From W0P28-013 sp051870755 (GTDB lineage Bacteria > Bacteroidota > Bacteroidia > Bacteroidales > Paludibacteraceae), in NCBI GenBank assembly GCA_051870755.1, contig JBJECE010000009.1:6750-70749 (forward strand): a stretch of 64,000 nt of DNA. Reading direction: 5' to 3'. The translations under genes and the position numbers were made by a program. Below are positions 34,709 to 43,278 of this stretch, in pieces (within the stretch, counting starts at the first letter, position 1; each line of letters starts with the position of its first letter). Under the pieces are notes generated by a model. The model had not been told where the DNA came from and made no database searches. It worked only from the letters and a program-made list of their open reading frames with translations.

Positions 34709-35551
34709 TTAGTGTATAATCTGCCCGATAGGCGTCAGCACGATGTTTGTGGCGTGCAACTCCTTCAGTTTTTCGACGATGTCCCAAAAACGTATTTCGT
34801 CCATCACGGTTTGCAGCATGCTGGTGTTGTCGTCGATGGGCAGCACGAGCGGCTGTTGCAGGCTGGGCAGCAGTTCGAGTATGTCGTCGCAGTAGTCGTT
34901 TTGTATGTGCATCGAAACCAATTTTTTCGATTGTGCGTCGTGTGTGGCGTCGAAACGGAACAGCAACTCATCAACAAAGGTTTTGCTCAACGGCGACAAG
35001 TGTTTGTTCGCCGCCAGCACAAGTTTGCTGTCTGCAACGTGGCTGAACAGGCGTAAACCGCTGTTTGTCAGCACTTCGTTGGGTGTGAGGCATGTGAAAT
35101 ACAGGTCGGCCAAGCCGGTTTGCACCAATGCCTGCCCCGATGTTGTGGCAAAAATTTTGGCGCGCAGGCCGTTATTTTTCAGATGTTTGGCCAGAATGTT
35201 CGGCAATGCTGTGGCTATGGTGCCGCCGTTCAGATTGTCGGGCATTTTTTTGTTGTCGAGTGCTGCCACGATGGCCAATTTGCGTGCGCCGAGGTTCAGT
35301 TCGCGCAAAATGTCGATGTCGGCTTGGGTTTCGTCAATCAGGTGTTGCCCCACGACTGCCAAATCGACCAATCCGCCGGCGGTGAGTGCCGGTATGTCGT
35401 TTTCGGGAACGAACAAAAATTCGGCGGGGAAGTTGGCCGATTGGTTGCGTGTGCCGGTGTGTGTGGACAGCAGGCGTATGCCCATGCGTTCGAGCAGGCA
35501 CAGGCTCGCGGTTTTTTGGCTTTCGTCCGACGAAATGGCTATGCGTATCAT
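34709..35551 (-). CDS. hisG: ATP phosphoribosyltransferase, long form
   Basis: First enzyme of histidine synthesis, joining ATP and PRPP. 280 residues, the long form with a C-terminal regulatory domain (about 210-280). Conserved parts: LVDLAVVGQHLIDE, ARKLAIVAAL, the PRPP region ATTSGQALVQTGLAD, and the C-terminal TVMDEIRFWDIVEKLKELHATNIVLTPIGQII. No other histidine gene is near, so it is separate from the rest of the pathway or the operon lies elsewhere; it is instead followed by pgk. Confidence 0.95.
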   Translation of the reverse strand: MIRIAISSDESQKTASLCLLERMGIRLLSTHTGTRNQSANFPAEFLFVPENDIPALTAGGLVDLAVVGQHLIDETQADIDILRELNLGARKLAIVAALDNKKMPDNLNGGTIATALPNILAKHLKNNGLRAKIFATTSGQALVQTGLADLYFTCLTPNEVLTNSGLRLFSHVADSKLVLAANKHLSPLSKTFVDELLFRFDATHDAQSKKLVSMHIQNDYCDDILELLPSLQQPLVLPIDDNTSMLQTVMDEIRFWDIVEKLKELHATNIVLTPIGQIIH

Positions 35552-35591
35552 CGTTTTTTTCGGTTTTAATGAGAGGGTTGTTTATTTGCTT

Positions 35592-35600
35592 GCAAAAATA
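35592..35600 (-). promoter_or_regulatory. -7 promoter element of hisG-pgk
   Basis: TATTTTTGC on the minus strand, matching TAnnTTTG, 40 bp upstream of hisG. No histidine-rich leader peptide was found in the short leader. Confidence 0.5.
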
Positions 35601-35616
35601 CGTTTTTTTTCAGAAA

Positions 35617-35650
35617 CAAAAAAGGCCTATTTCGTAAAAAATAGACCTTA
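35617..35650 (-). terminator. Terminator after the 66-residue lipoprotein gene
   Basis: On the minus strand AAGGTCTATTT and AAATAGGCCTT form a stem (one G-U pair) followed by six T. Confidence 0.75.
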
Positions 35651-35670
35651 TTTGCGTTGTAGAATAAAAA

Positions 35671-35871
35671 TTATTCAGCAACAACTTCAGCCGGAGCTTC
35701 TTCAGCAGCAACTTCTTCAACTACAACAGAGTCGGCAGGAGCAGCAACTTCTTCAACTACAACTTCTTCAACTGCAGGAGCAGCTTCTTCTTCGGCAGCA
35801 GCTTCTTTAGCACCGCAAGATGCGAAAGCAACAGCAACAGCGGCAGCCATGAAAAGAACTAATTTTTTCAT
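35671..35871 (-). CDS. Tiny acidic Ala/Glu/Val-repeat lipoprotein
   Basis: 66 residues. MKKLVLFMAAAVAVAFASCG has a lipobox ending at Cys19. The mature part has only about 47 residues, nearly all Ala, Glu, Val, Pro and Asp, in imperfect repeats of the type EEVxVEEVAAPADS. It is strongly acidic with no Lys after the first few residues. Own promoter and own terminator indicate a separate, perhaps highly expressed transcript. Similar short acidic lipoproteins occur in Bacteroidota; the function is unknown. Confidence 0.8.
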   Translation of the reverse strand: MKKLVLFMAAAVAVAFASCGAKEAAAEEEAAPAVEEVVVEEVAAPADSVVVEEVAAEEAPAEVVAE

Positions 35872-35921
35872 CTTTAAAGAGATTTAATTTGGTTAAACAA
35901 AAATTTTTGTAAAATTCAAGT

Positions 35922-35930
35922 GCAAAGGTA
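35922..35930 (-). promoter_or_regulatory. -7 promoter element of the 66-residue lipoprotein gene
   Basis: TACCTTTGC on the minus strand matches TAnnTTTG, 50 bp upstream of the ATG at 35871. Confidence 0.55.
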
Positions 35931-36036
35931 AACATTTATTTTATAATTGTAGCACTTTTATCCGATTATTTTTCAAATTTTATTTCATTGATAATCAACG
36001 ACTTGTATTTTTTAACATTATAAATTGTTCAAAAAG

Positions 36037-36798
36037 TTATTTTCCGGCAGTCAATTCCGAGCGTTTTTGGCGCCCGTAACTGCGATATTCGTCGAACGGA
36101 ATCTCGATGTCGGGCTCTTGCCAAGCGGCTGTGTGGGCGAGGCCGAATTGCAAAAATTTGATGGTGATGCCGCGCGCGAGCCATTGGGTTTCGTAGTAGG
36201 TTTTGATGGTGAGTACCGTGTCGTCGGCATGTGTGGCATACACGTTGTCGGTGCGGACAAATATCGGCAGATGGTTGACTTCGGCCACGGCGCAGGCGTA
36301 GGTGAACAGAAATTGGCTGTCGGTTTTGAGGTTGATGCGACCGTCGGGCGCGAGTATCTGTTCGTAGAGGTGCAGGAAGTCGGTGGAAACCAGCCGTTTA
36401 CCCACTTTTTTCATTTGCGGGTCGGGGAATGTTATCCAAATTTCGGCCACTTCGCCCGGTGCGAAAAAGTGGTTGATGGCGTTGATGCCTGTGCGCACGA
36501 AGGCGACGTTGTGCAGGGTGCGTTCCTGCGCCTGTTTGGCGCCTGTCCACATGCGCGCGCCTTTGATGTCGATGCCGATGAAATTTTTGTCGGGAAAACG
36601 TTCGGCCAATCCGACAGTGTATTCGCCGCGACCGCACCCGAGTTCGAGCACAATGGGGTGCGTGTTGCCGAAAAAGCGTTCGTGCCATCGGCCTTTGAGG
36701 TCGAACGTGGCGCCGGCGGCCAATTCGTTGTACGACAGTTGGAAAACATGCGCGAATGTCTCCATTTCGGCGAATTTCTTCAGTTTGTTTTTGCTCAT
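36037..36798 (-). CDS. trmB: tRNA (guanine-46 N7)-methyltransferase
   Basis: 253 residues from the ATG at 36798 (a longer frame adds nine residues). AdoMet site: VLELGCGRGEYTVGLAERFP and FIGIDIKGARMW; the family signature EIWITFPDPQMKKVGKRL follows, with TDFLHLYEQIL and NLKTDSQFLF. Modifies G46 in the variable loop of tRNAs. It is divergent from the M13 peptidase gene, with a -7 element on each strand of the shared region. Confidence 0.95.
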   Translation of the reverse strand: MSKNKLKKFAEMETFAHVFQLSYNELAAGATFDLKGRWHERFFGNTHPIVLELGCGRGEYTVGLAERFPDKNFIGIDIKGARMWTGAKQAQERTLHNVAFVRTGINAINHFFAPGEVAEIWITFPDPQMKKVGKRLVSTDFLHLYEQILAPDGRINLKTDSQFLFTYACAVAEVNHLPIFVRTDNVYATHADDTVLTIKTYYETQWLARGITIKFLQFGLAHTAAWQEPDIEIPFDEYRSYGRQKRSELTAGK

Positions 36799-36821
36799 TG
36801 TGCTGATGTGTTGTTTGCGGT

Positions 36822-36830
36822 GCAAAAGTA
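36822..36830 (-). promoter_or_regulatory. -7 promoter element of trmB
   Basis: TACTTTTGC on the minus strand matches TAnnTTTG, 23 bp upstream of the ATG at 36798. Confidence 0.55.
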
Positions 36831-36934
36831 CGATTTTTTGCCCGAAATGGCAAATCGAACCGGCGTTGTGTGGCGGTTTGCCGCTCGCGGACGAAGAATT
36901 TCGTCGATTTTTTATCGAAAAACAATAAAAATAT

Positions 36935-36966
36935 TTTGCTATTCAAAAAAAAAGTTGTTACTTTGC
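36935..36966 (+). promoter_or_regulatory. Promoter of the M13 metallopeptidase gene
   Basis: TTTG at 36935-36938, exactly 19 bp, then TTACTTTGC at 36958-36966, which differs in one base from TAnnTTTG. It lies 28 bp upstream of the ATG at 36995. Confidence 0.6.
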
Positions 36967-36994
36967 CGCCACAAAACAAAAATTGATTTTTATA

Positions 36995-39010
36995 ATGAAA
37001 AAAGTAGTTTATGCAATGATGATTGTATCAGCAATGGTGGCTGCATCGTGCGGCCGCAAGGAGGCGCAGACCTCGGGTATCTACCTATCGAATTTGGACA
37101 CGACGGCTGTGGCTCAAGACGATTTTTATCAGTACGCATGTGGCGGCTGGATGAAAAACAACCCGCTCACGGGCGAGTATTCGCGCTTTGGCAGTTTCGA
37201 CAAATTGGCCGAAGACAACCGCGAACAACTGAAAGGTTTGATTACCGAACTGGCCGAAAAGCCGAATAAATCGGTCGGGTCGGTGGAACAGAAAATCGGC
37301 GACCTGTACAACTTGGCCATGGACAGCGCGCGCCTCAACGCCGAGGGCTATCAGCCGATTAACGGCTACATCGAGGCATTTGCCAAGGCCGAAAAAGAGG
37401 ATTTGGCGCGCCTGTTGGGCGAAACACGCTACGGCATGTTTATGCTCTACGTCGATGCCGACGCCATGAACAGCGCGGTGAATCTGCTGCAAACCTATCA
37501 GTCGGGCTATGCGCTGGGCGAACGCGAGTATTACCTCGACAACGACGAACACACCCTTGAAATTCGTGCCAAATACGAGCAACACATCGCGCGGATGTTC
37601 GAGTTGTGCGGTTTTGCAGCCGAAGAGTCTGCCGCAGCCGCCAAAACCGTATTGCGCATGGAGACACGCCTTGCCACGGCGGCCTACGACAATGTGAAAC
37701 TGCGCGACCCGCAAGCCAACTACAACAAAATGTCGATGGACGAGTTGAAGGCGCTGGTGCCGCAGTTCGATTGGGACGCCTATTTCGCTGCACGCCACAT
37801 CAGCACCAACCAAATTTCGGTGTCGCAAAAAGAGCATTTGCAGGAAGTTGGCAAGATGATGGCCGAGGAGTCTATCGAAGACCTCCGCACCTATTTTATT
37901 TGGCAGGTCATCGACGATGCGGCAAGTTATCTGAGCGACGAAATCAGCGCTGCCAATTTCGATTTCTACGGCAAAACCTTGTCGGGCAAACAAGAGCAGT
38001 CGCCACGTTGGAAACGCGCCGTGGGTGTCGTAAACGGCACACTTGGCGAGGCCGTCGGACAGATGTATGTGGCCAAATATTTCCCGCCCGAAGCCAAAGA
38101 GCGCATGGTGAATTTGGTCAAAAACCTGCAAGCATCGCTTGGCGAACGCATCGACAACCTCGAATGGATGAGCGACGAAACGAAAGCCAAAGCGCGCGAA
38201 AAATTGGCAACATTCTATGTCAAAGTGGGTTATCCCGACAAGTGGCGCGACTACAGCGGCCTGACCATCGACCCGTCGCTGTCGTATTACGAGAATCTGA
38301 AACGTGCATCCGACTTTGAAGATGCCTACGAACTGAGTTTCATCGACCAACCGGTCGATCGCGACAAATGGTATATGACGCCGCAAACCGTCAATGCCTA
38401 CTACAACCCGAGCACCAACGAAATCTGTTTTCCGGCAGGCATTCTGCAATATCCGTTCTTCGACATGCAGGCCGACGACGCCATGAACTACGGCGCCATC
38501 GGTGTGGTTATCGGCCACGAGATGACGCACGGATTCGACGACCAAGGATGCCAATTCGACAAAGACGGCAACCTGAATAATTGGTGGACGGCCGAGGACA
38601 AAGAGAAGTTTGATGCACGCACCAAGGTGATGGCCGACTATTTCGACGGCATCGAAGTGGCTCCGGGCGTACATGCCAACGGACGTTTCACGTTGGGCGA
38701 AAACATTGCCGACCACGGCGGTTTGCAAGTGTCGTTCAACGCCTTTAAGCACGCCATGGAGGAACATCCGCTCGACACCATCGACGGATTTTCGCCCGAG
38801 CAGCGTTTCTTCCTTGCCTATGCCACCGTGTGGGCGGGCAATATCCGCGACGAGGAGATTTTGGTGCGCACCAAAGGCGACCCGCACTCGCTCGGTCGTT
38901 GGCGCGTGAATGGCGCACTGCCGCACATCGGTGCTTGGTACGAGGCGTTCCACGTTACCGAGTCGTCGCCCATGTATGTAGCTCCCGAAAATCGCGTAAG
39001 TATTTGGTAA
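36995..39010 (+). CDS. M13-family zinc metallopeptidase (neprilysin/PepO-like) lipoprotein
   Basis: 671 residues from the ATG at 36995. The N-terminus ends in a lipobox AASC at about residue 18. The domain of the M13 N-terminal helices spans about 40-430, and the catalytic part contains NAYYNPSTNEICFPAGIL, GHEMTHGFDDQG (zinc His-Glu-His at about 508-512) and ENIADHGG (third zinc ligand Glu). The chain ends NRVSIW, as in PepO-type endopeptidases. Likely cleaves peptides at the cell surface or periplasm; it is expressed alone and ends with a terminator. Confidence 0.95.
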   Translation: MKKVVYAMMIVSAMVAASCGRKEAQTSGIYLSNLDTTAVAQDDFYQYACGGWMKNNPLTGEYSRFGSFDKLAEDNREQLKGLITELAEKPNKSVGSVEQKIGDLYNLAMDSARLNAEGYQPINGYIEAFAKAEKEDLARLLGETRYGMFMLYVDADAMNSAVNLLQTYQSGYALGEREYYLDNDEHTLEIRAKYEQHIARMFELCGFAAEESAAAAKTVLRMETRLATAAYDNVKLRDPQANYNKMSMDELKALVPQFDWDAYFAARHISTNQISVSQKEHLQEVGKMMAEESIEDLRTYFIWQVIDDAASYLSDEISAANFDFYGKTLSGKQEQSPRWKRAVGVVNGTLGEAVGQMYVAKYFPPEAKERMVNLVKNLQASLGERIDNLEWMSDETKAKAREKLATFYVKVGYPDKWRDYSGLTIDPSLSYYENLKRASDFEDAYELSFIDQPVDRDKWYMTPQTVNAYYNPSTNEICFPAGILQYPFFDMQADDAMNYGAIGVVIGHEMTHGFDDQGCQFDKDGNLNNWWTAEDKEKFDARTKVMADYFDGIEVAPGVHANGRFTLGENIADHGGLQVSFNAFKHAMEEHPLDTIDGFSPEQRFFLAYATVWAGNIRDEEILVRTKGDPHSLGRWRVNGALPHIGAWYEAFHVTESSPMYVAPENRVSIW

Positions 39011-39030
39011 ATAAACGTTTGCTATAAATA

Positions 39031-39073
39031 TTCAGGGCTGATTCCTTGCGGGAGTCAGCCCTGAACGTTTTTG
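39031..39073. terminator. Terminator between convergent genes
   Basis: TTCAGGGCTGA pairs with TCAGCCCTGAA over 11 bp around a 13-base loop; GTTTTTG follows on the plus strand. It separates the M13 gene from the minus-strand zinc-ribbon gene. Confidence 0.7.
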
Positions 39074-39088
39074 CCGGTGTGCGACTTG

Positions 39089-40996
39089 TTATCCTTTGTG
39101 GAAGGCGCTTATCAGTTGGTTCAATGCAGCGATAAACTCGTGCGGATTGCCGGTGCGGACTTCCGAATAGGTGAGCGGTTCGCTTTTGTCTTCGTGCTGA
39201 TATTCCAACAAGTTTTTGCCGTATGGGCCCAAGAAAATTTCTTTGTTGGTACCATTCATCTCGATGAAGATGGAGTTGTTGCGCAGGGCAATGGAGTTGA
39301 TGTTGCGGTAATAGACGGAATCCATATCGCACGGCTCCAATTCGTTGACAAACGTGTTCCAATAGTTGTAGTTGATAATCAGGCGATCGGCTTGCGGCAC
39401 GGCTACCACATAGTACACGCGGTCGAGCACATAGTATGGGTCATCGGTCCAAACTCTTGCGTCATCGTTTTTGTCGTATTGCGTAAAATAGTTCAGGAAA
39501 AGGATTTTGCCCGGAACCTCTTTTTCGTTGTAGATGCCGCATGCTTTGAGGGTTTGTCCCACGGGGTCGCCCAAGGTGGTAATTTCTGTGTCGTGCGACA
39601 GGAAACACCGGCAGAAGTCCACCATGTCGAGTATCGTGGCGCGGTTGTGGTGCATGTCGAGCGCATATTTGTATTTCGCTTGGTTGGTGGCGTTCTCGGC
39701 ACTGACCGCCTGACGTTGTTTCGACACGCGCGAGAAACGCACGATGGTTTTCGTCAGGAAAAGGATGAACGGCGACAGCAAAAACAGCAGTGTGATCAGC
39801 GCACGATAGTCGTGTGCGATGCCGTATTTTTTTATGACTATATCTTTGTCTTCGTCGGCGATGGAGAGTGCCCACTTGTTTTGGATGTTTGCTTCGCTGT
39901 CTTCGGTGCGGTATGCCACCATCCAACATTCGGCGTTGAAGGTGCTGTCCTTCTGTGCGTCGTAGATGCTGTCGATGCGCAGTTCTTCCATTTTCTCTTT
40001 GCGTTCTTTGCGCGACAGTTTCTGGTTGCCGTAGCGTTCTTGATAGCGCTGTTGTACAGTCCTTTCGGGGTGTACGCGCACCTCTTTGCACGAATAGCCC
40101 ACACCGCCTTCGGTAAGGAGAAAGGCGAATGTAAACACAGCCATGATGATGAGTCGTTTCAGCATATTGCCGATGGGATAACTCGGTTTTTCGATTTTGT
40201 GCGGCGGCTGCGGCTCGTACATATAGTCGAAAAAGTTCTGACGCTCGATCGGGTCTTCCATGCGTTTCACGGCGGCGTGCCAATTTTCGGGCAGGTCGTT
40301 GTCGTGCTCGGTGGGAATGGAGCAGCGGAAACTTTCGAAATACGAATAGTCGTGTTCGCGCGTTCTGTTTTCCTGTTTTTCGCCTTTCAGTATTTGCAGA
40401 TATTCTACGTTTTTCGGGTCCGAAATATTGATGTGCGTTTCTATTTCGCTCAACTCGTCGGGTTCGGGCATCAGGGTTTTGATTTTGTCGAACAGCTCGT
40501 CGGGTTGTTCGCCGCGCACCTGCAGGCCGTTGGCCACGAATGCACCTTGGCGCAAAACCATCAGCAGAATCAGGTATTTGCGTTTGCCTTGCAGATTGGT
40601 GGCGGTGTGCAGCCACTCTTCTATTTTGTTGGCTGTTTGGTGGTCGAGCGCTTTGGGCGATTTGCCTTCGAACAGCGACAGTGCGTAGTAGTAGTACATG
40701 TCGGGTTCGGTGGGCTGTTGGTCAACCGCCATTTTGAAGTTGCGCTGTGCCAACTCGTAGTTTTTCAGCCCCATGTAGAAGAGTCCCATGGCAAACAGGG
40801 CGTTTGTGTCCTTGGGATTTTCCTGTGCTTTTTGTTTGAATACGTCGATGTATTGCTGCGCCATCTCGTTGGTCATTTTCAACGGGTTGACGTCGGCCTG
40901 TACAAATTTGTTGACAGCGCCGCACGAGCATTGTGTTTGCCCCTCTTTCAGCGGACGCTGACATTTACTGCATCTTAAAACTTTCAGTATTGCCAT
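39089..40996 (-). CDS. Zinc-ribbon/TPR membrane protein of the SPFH operon
   Basis: 635 residues. An N-terminal zinc ribbon CSKC...CSC (Cys9, Cys12, Cys23, Cys25) is followed by TPR-like helices (about 45-110), a soluble part, a membrane segment near 280-300, an about 95-residue extracytoplasmic loop, a second membrane segment near 399-419, and a C-terminal cytoplasmic domain of about 200 residues. No enzyme motif is visible. It is the last gene of a four-gene operon that begins with an SPFH protein. The layout of zinc ribbon plus membrane segments resembles YdjG of the Bacillus ydjFGHI group; this parallel is an inference. Confidence 0.75.
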   Translation of the reverse strand: MAILKVLRCSKCQRPLKEGQTQCSCGAVNKFVQADVNPLKMTNEMAQQYIDVFKQKAQENPKDTNALFAMGLFYMGLKNYELAQRNFKMAVDQQPTEPDMYYYYALSLFEGKSPKALDHQTANKIEEWLHTATNLQGKRKYLILLMVLRQGAFVANGLQVRGEQPDELFDKIKTLMPEPDELSEIETHINISDPKNVEYLQILKGEKQENRTREHDYSYFESFRCSIPTEHDNDLPENWHAAVKRMEDPIERQNFFDYMYEPQPPHKIEKPSYPIGNMLKRLIIMAVFTFAFLLTEGGVGYSCKEVRVHPERTVQQRYQERYGNQKLSRKERKEKMEELRIDSIYDAQKDSTFNAECWMVAYRTEDSEANIQNKWALSIADEDKDIVIKKYGIAHDYRALITLLFLLSPFILFLTKTIVRFSRVSKQRQAVSAENATNQAKYKYALDMHHNRATILDMVDFCRCFLSHDTEITTLGDPVGQTLKACGIYNEKEVPGKILFLNYFTQYDKNDDARVWTDDPYYVLDRVYYVVAVPQADRLIINYNYWNTFVNELEPCDMDSVYYRNINSIALRNNSIFIEMNGTNKEIFLGPYGKNLLEYQHEDKSEPLTYSEVRTGNPHEFIAALNQLISAFHKG

Positions 40997-41015
40997 AATG
41001 TGTTAATTTTTAGGG

Positions 41016-41636
41016 TTATGCTTGTTGCGATGCGTTGATGAGTTCTTGTGCGCGACGCATCAGTTTTTCGTAGTTGGCACTCAACTGTTTTGGCGGAATG
41101 GAGTTGGCTTCGCGGATGAGGCGGTTCCATTGCAGACGCGTGGCTTCGGTGGCGTGTTTGTCGGCCATCTCGGTCAGGTCGGCCACCAGGTTGCGTACGT
41201 CTTGCGTATTGTTTTCAAGGTCGCGTTGGCGCAGTTCGTGGTTCGAGTCGGTCTCGGCGACGAAGAAGGCCGGAATGCACCACAACAGGGTGATTATCAG
41301 CAGCAAGGCCGCATACCATCTGAAACCGATTTCGAGCCCACAGCCGGCTGTGAGAATGGAGTAGCCTACCATGATGACGATTCCGGCAAGGCAGTAATAC
41401 AAGCCGAATGTGCCAAGTACGACGCCCAACCACGGCGAAACGCCGTCAATATCGTGGCGCATAAAAGCCAGCCAACCGAAAAAGACGGCTTCCAAAAAGA
41501 TGGTGTAGCACATATTGAACCAAAAGAGCGCAGTGGTTTCTGCCGGTTTGAACAGCAGAAACAGAACGAGGGTTACTACCACTGTTGCAATGGGCAAAAC
41601 GATGCCCGTCAGCATATTGATTTTTTTTGTTGCCAT
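41016..41636 (-). CDS. Four-helix inner-membrane protein of the SPFH operon
   Basis: 206 residues from the ATG at 41636. Four hydrophobic segments lie at about 8-28, 35-55, 66-90 and 100-122 (for example MLTGIVLPIATVVVTLVLFL and YAALLLIITLLWCIPAFFVA). A cytoplasmic helical tail of about 80 residues follows, rich in charged residues and likely coiled coil (LRQRDLENNTQDVRNLVADL). The family was not recognised. Tight spacing (about 20 bp on either side) places it in the same transcript as the SPFH and zinc-ribbon proteins. Confidence 0.75.
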   Translation of the reverse strand: MATKKINMLTGIVLPIATVVVTLVLFLLFKPAETTALFWFNMCYTIFLEAVFFGWLAFMRHDIDGVSPWLGVVLGTFGLYYCLAGIVIMVGYSILTAGCGLEIGFRWYAALLLIITLLWCIPAFFVAETDSNHELRQRDLENNTQDVRNLVADLTEMADKHATEATRLQWNRLIREANSIPPKQLSANYEKLMRRAQELINASQQA

Positions 41637-41656
41637 AAGTGTTGTGTTTGAGTGTG

Positions 41657-41974
41657 TTATTGTATTGGATTTTGCGACCCGACGGTAATTTTCTGTTGCC
41701 AGATAAAGTGAATGATCACTTCGGCTGTGGCGCCGTCTTTTTTGAATTGGTCGGCCAATTTTTTGGCTTTCAGATAACTGCTGCACGCCATCATATAGGG
41801 TGTGTTATCGACTATGAATTTGGCTGTCGCTAGTTCGATGAACTTGTTGGAGTCGTACACGTCTTTTACGATTTGCAGTTTGCTGGCGCCGGGGTCTTTC
41901 AGCAGCACATACGTCGATTTGAAAAACAGAAAATAGATGCCATAGGCAATTGCAATTAAAATAATGAATCCCAT
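41657..41974 (-). CDS. Small membrane-anchored protein with L7/L12 C-terminal-like domain
   Basis: 105 residues. One membrane segment at about 2-18 (GFIILIAIAYGIYFLFF), then a domain of about 65 residues. The pattern KLQIVKDVYDSNKFIELATAKFIVDNTP, and then AKKLADQFKKDGATAEVI, follows the spacing of the ribosomal bL12 C-terminal domain (IKxVRxxTxLxLxEAKxLVxxxP...AxxxxxxLxxxGAxVEV). So it appears to be an L7/L12 CTD-like fold on a membrane anchor. This is pattern recognition by eye. Second gene of the operon. Confidence 0.7.
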   Translation of the reverse strand: MGFIILIAIAYGIYFLFFKSTYVLLKDPGASKLQIVKDVYDSNKFIELATAKFIVDNTPYMMACSSYLKAKKLADQFKKDGATAEVIIHFIWQQKITVGSQNPIQ

Positions 41975-42014
41975 AATTTTTTGATTTTTAAGTTGTTATT
42001 GAAATTATACACGA

Positions 42015-43244
42015 TTAAATGGTTGGTGGTGGTGGCGGCACTGCTCCGAACAATCCGCTGAGGTCGGGGCGGTTTTGTGCGGCGTCCCATTGCGGCATGC
42101 CGGCTGTCCACACGAGTGTGGCCGGTGTGAGTGTGCCTTGCTGCACCAATGTACGCAGTGTGTTCAGGTCGTACGGGCCTTGTTGTGCGCCGTTTATCAG
42201 CACATGGTAGGTGGTGGCTGCCGGTGGTGGTGGCGGTACGGCTGCGGCTTGCGGTTGCATGGGTTGTGCGTTCATCACGCCGGCCATTTGCCCCATTTGT
42301 GCGCCGAATGCGCCGCCCATGCCGAATCCCATGCCGATACCCATACCTGCGCCCATCATTTGGCCGGCCGAGCCTTCGTTTTGCGCTGCACTTTGCATCA
42401 CGTCGAATTGGCGTTCCTGCTGGTAGTTGTAGCCTTCGCGTTGGCGTTTGCGTGCCAATGCGCTCGATTCGATGTCCATCTCGGCGGCCTTGGTCTTCAT
42501 CGACATGATGCGCTGGTAGTTCTCGTCGTCCTCGTTCGGATGAATTTCCGCCACATCGAAATTGGTGATTTCGATGCCGTACTCTTCGAAATAGAGGTTC
42601 AACTCTTTTTTGACGAAAGCGGCTACGTCGAACAGATTGTTGTTGACGGCGGTGATGGAAGTGTGCTGTTGGCTGAAAAATTTGCTGATGAGCGGTGTAA
42701 CGCGTTGTGAAACGGCGCTCGAAAATTCGGCGCTGAAGTCATCAACCAAAATTTCGTGTTGCGTGCCGGAATATTCGCGAATGAACGCGATGGCGTTGGT
42801 TATTCGGAACTCGTATTCGCCGTATGCGCCGACGTGGATAGGTGTGCCTTCGTCGCCGAGTGTGTAGTCGTTGATGAGCAGTCCCACGCCCCATTCGTTG
42901 TTGCGCTGGCGTGTGGTGCTGGTAACGAACAGTGTGGTTTTGAAAGCCGATTCGCCACCGGTGGCCAGATTCACAATGTTTTGCAGAAACGGTACATTGT
43001 TGGTCGAAAGTTCGTGTCGCCCCGGTTGAAACGTGTCGGAGTACATGCCTTCGCTGCAAAATACCATCACTTGTCCCTCTTGTACCGTTACTTTGGCTTT
43101 GGTCGAGAGATTGTCGTAGGGGTGCCGTTTCAGCAGACACCCTTTTTCAAGGTTGTGGAACACATTATCGATAATGCCCACGCGCTCTGCACCTTGTCCG
43201 TCGTAGGTAACGCCGTCGGTGCGTTGTTTGTTAAAAAGTCCCAT
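42015..43244 (-). CDS. SPFH-domain protein with C-terminal GYF_2 (DUF4339) domain
   Basis: 409 residues. The N-terminal about 300 residues are an SPFH domain of the YdjI/virion-core-like type: VGIIDNVFHNLEKGCLLKRHP, VQEGQVMVFCSEGMYSDTFQPGRHEL, and FEEYGIEITNFDVAEIHP. A Gly/Met/Ala-rich linker (about 290-335) leads to a GYF_2 domain at about 345-400 (YHVLINGAQQGPYDLNTLRTL, WTAGMPQWDAAQNRPDL). SPFH proteins form oligomers on membranes; GYF_2 domains bind partners. It starts the operon, only 34 bp after the upstream T9SS-tail gene, so it may share that transcript. Confidence 0.88.
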   Translation of the reverse strand: MGLFNKQRTDGVTYDGQGAERVGIIDNVFHNLEKGCLLKRHPYDNLSTKAKVTVQEGQVMVFCSEGMYSDTFQPGRHELSTNNVPFLQNIVNLATGGESAFKTTLFVTSTTRQRNNEWGVGLLINDYTLGDEGTPIHVGAYGEYEFRITNAIAFIREYSGTQHEILVDDFSAEFSSAVSQRVTPLISKFFSQQHTSITAVNNNLFDVAAFVKKELNLYFEEYGIEITNFDVAEIHPNEDDENYQRIMSMKTKAAEMDIESSALARKRQREGYNYQQERQFDVMQSAAQNEGSAGQMMGAGMGIGMGFGMGGAFGAQMGQMAGVMNAQPMQPQAAAVPPPPPAATTYHVLINGAQQGPYDLNTLRTLVQQGTLTPATLVWTAGMPQWDAAQNRPDLSGLFGAVPPPPPTI

Positions 43245-43278
43245 GCTTGTAATGTATTGATAATTAGTTAATTATAAT

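Noticed and set aside
37085..38953. 622-codon open frame on the minus strand, antisense to the M13 peptidase
   Set aside because: Complete overlap with a gene that has clear HEMTH and ENIADHGG motifs; no domain in the antisense frame.
39071..40978. 635-codon open frame on the plus strand, antisense to the zinc-ribbon gene
   Set aside because: Mirror frame; the minus-strand protein has a zinc ribbon, TPR-like helices and proper operon spacing.
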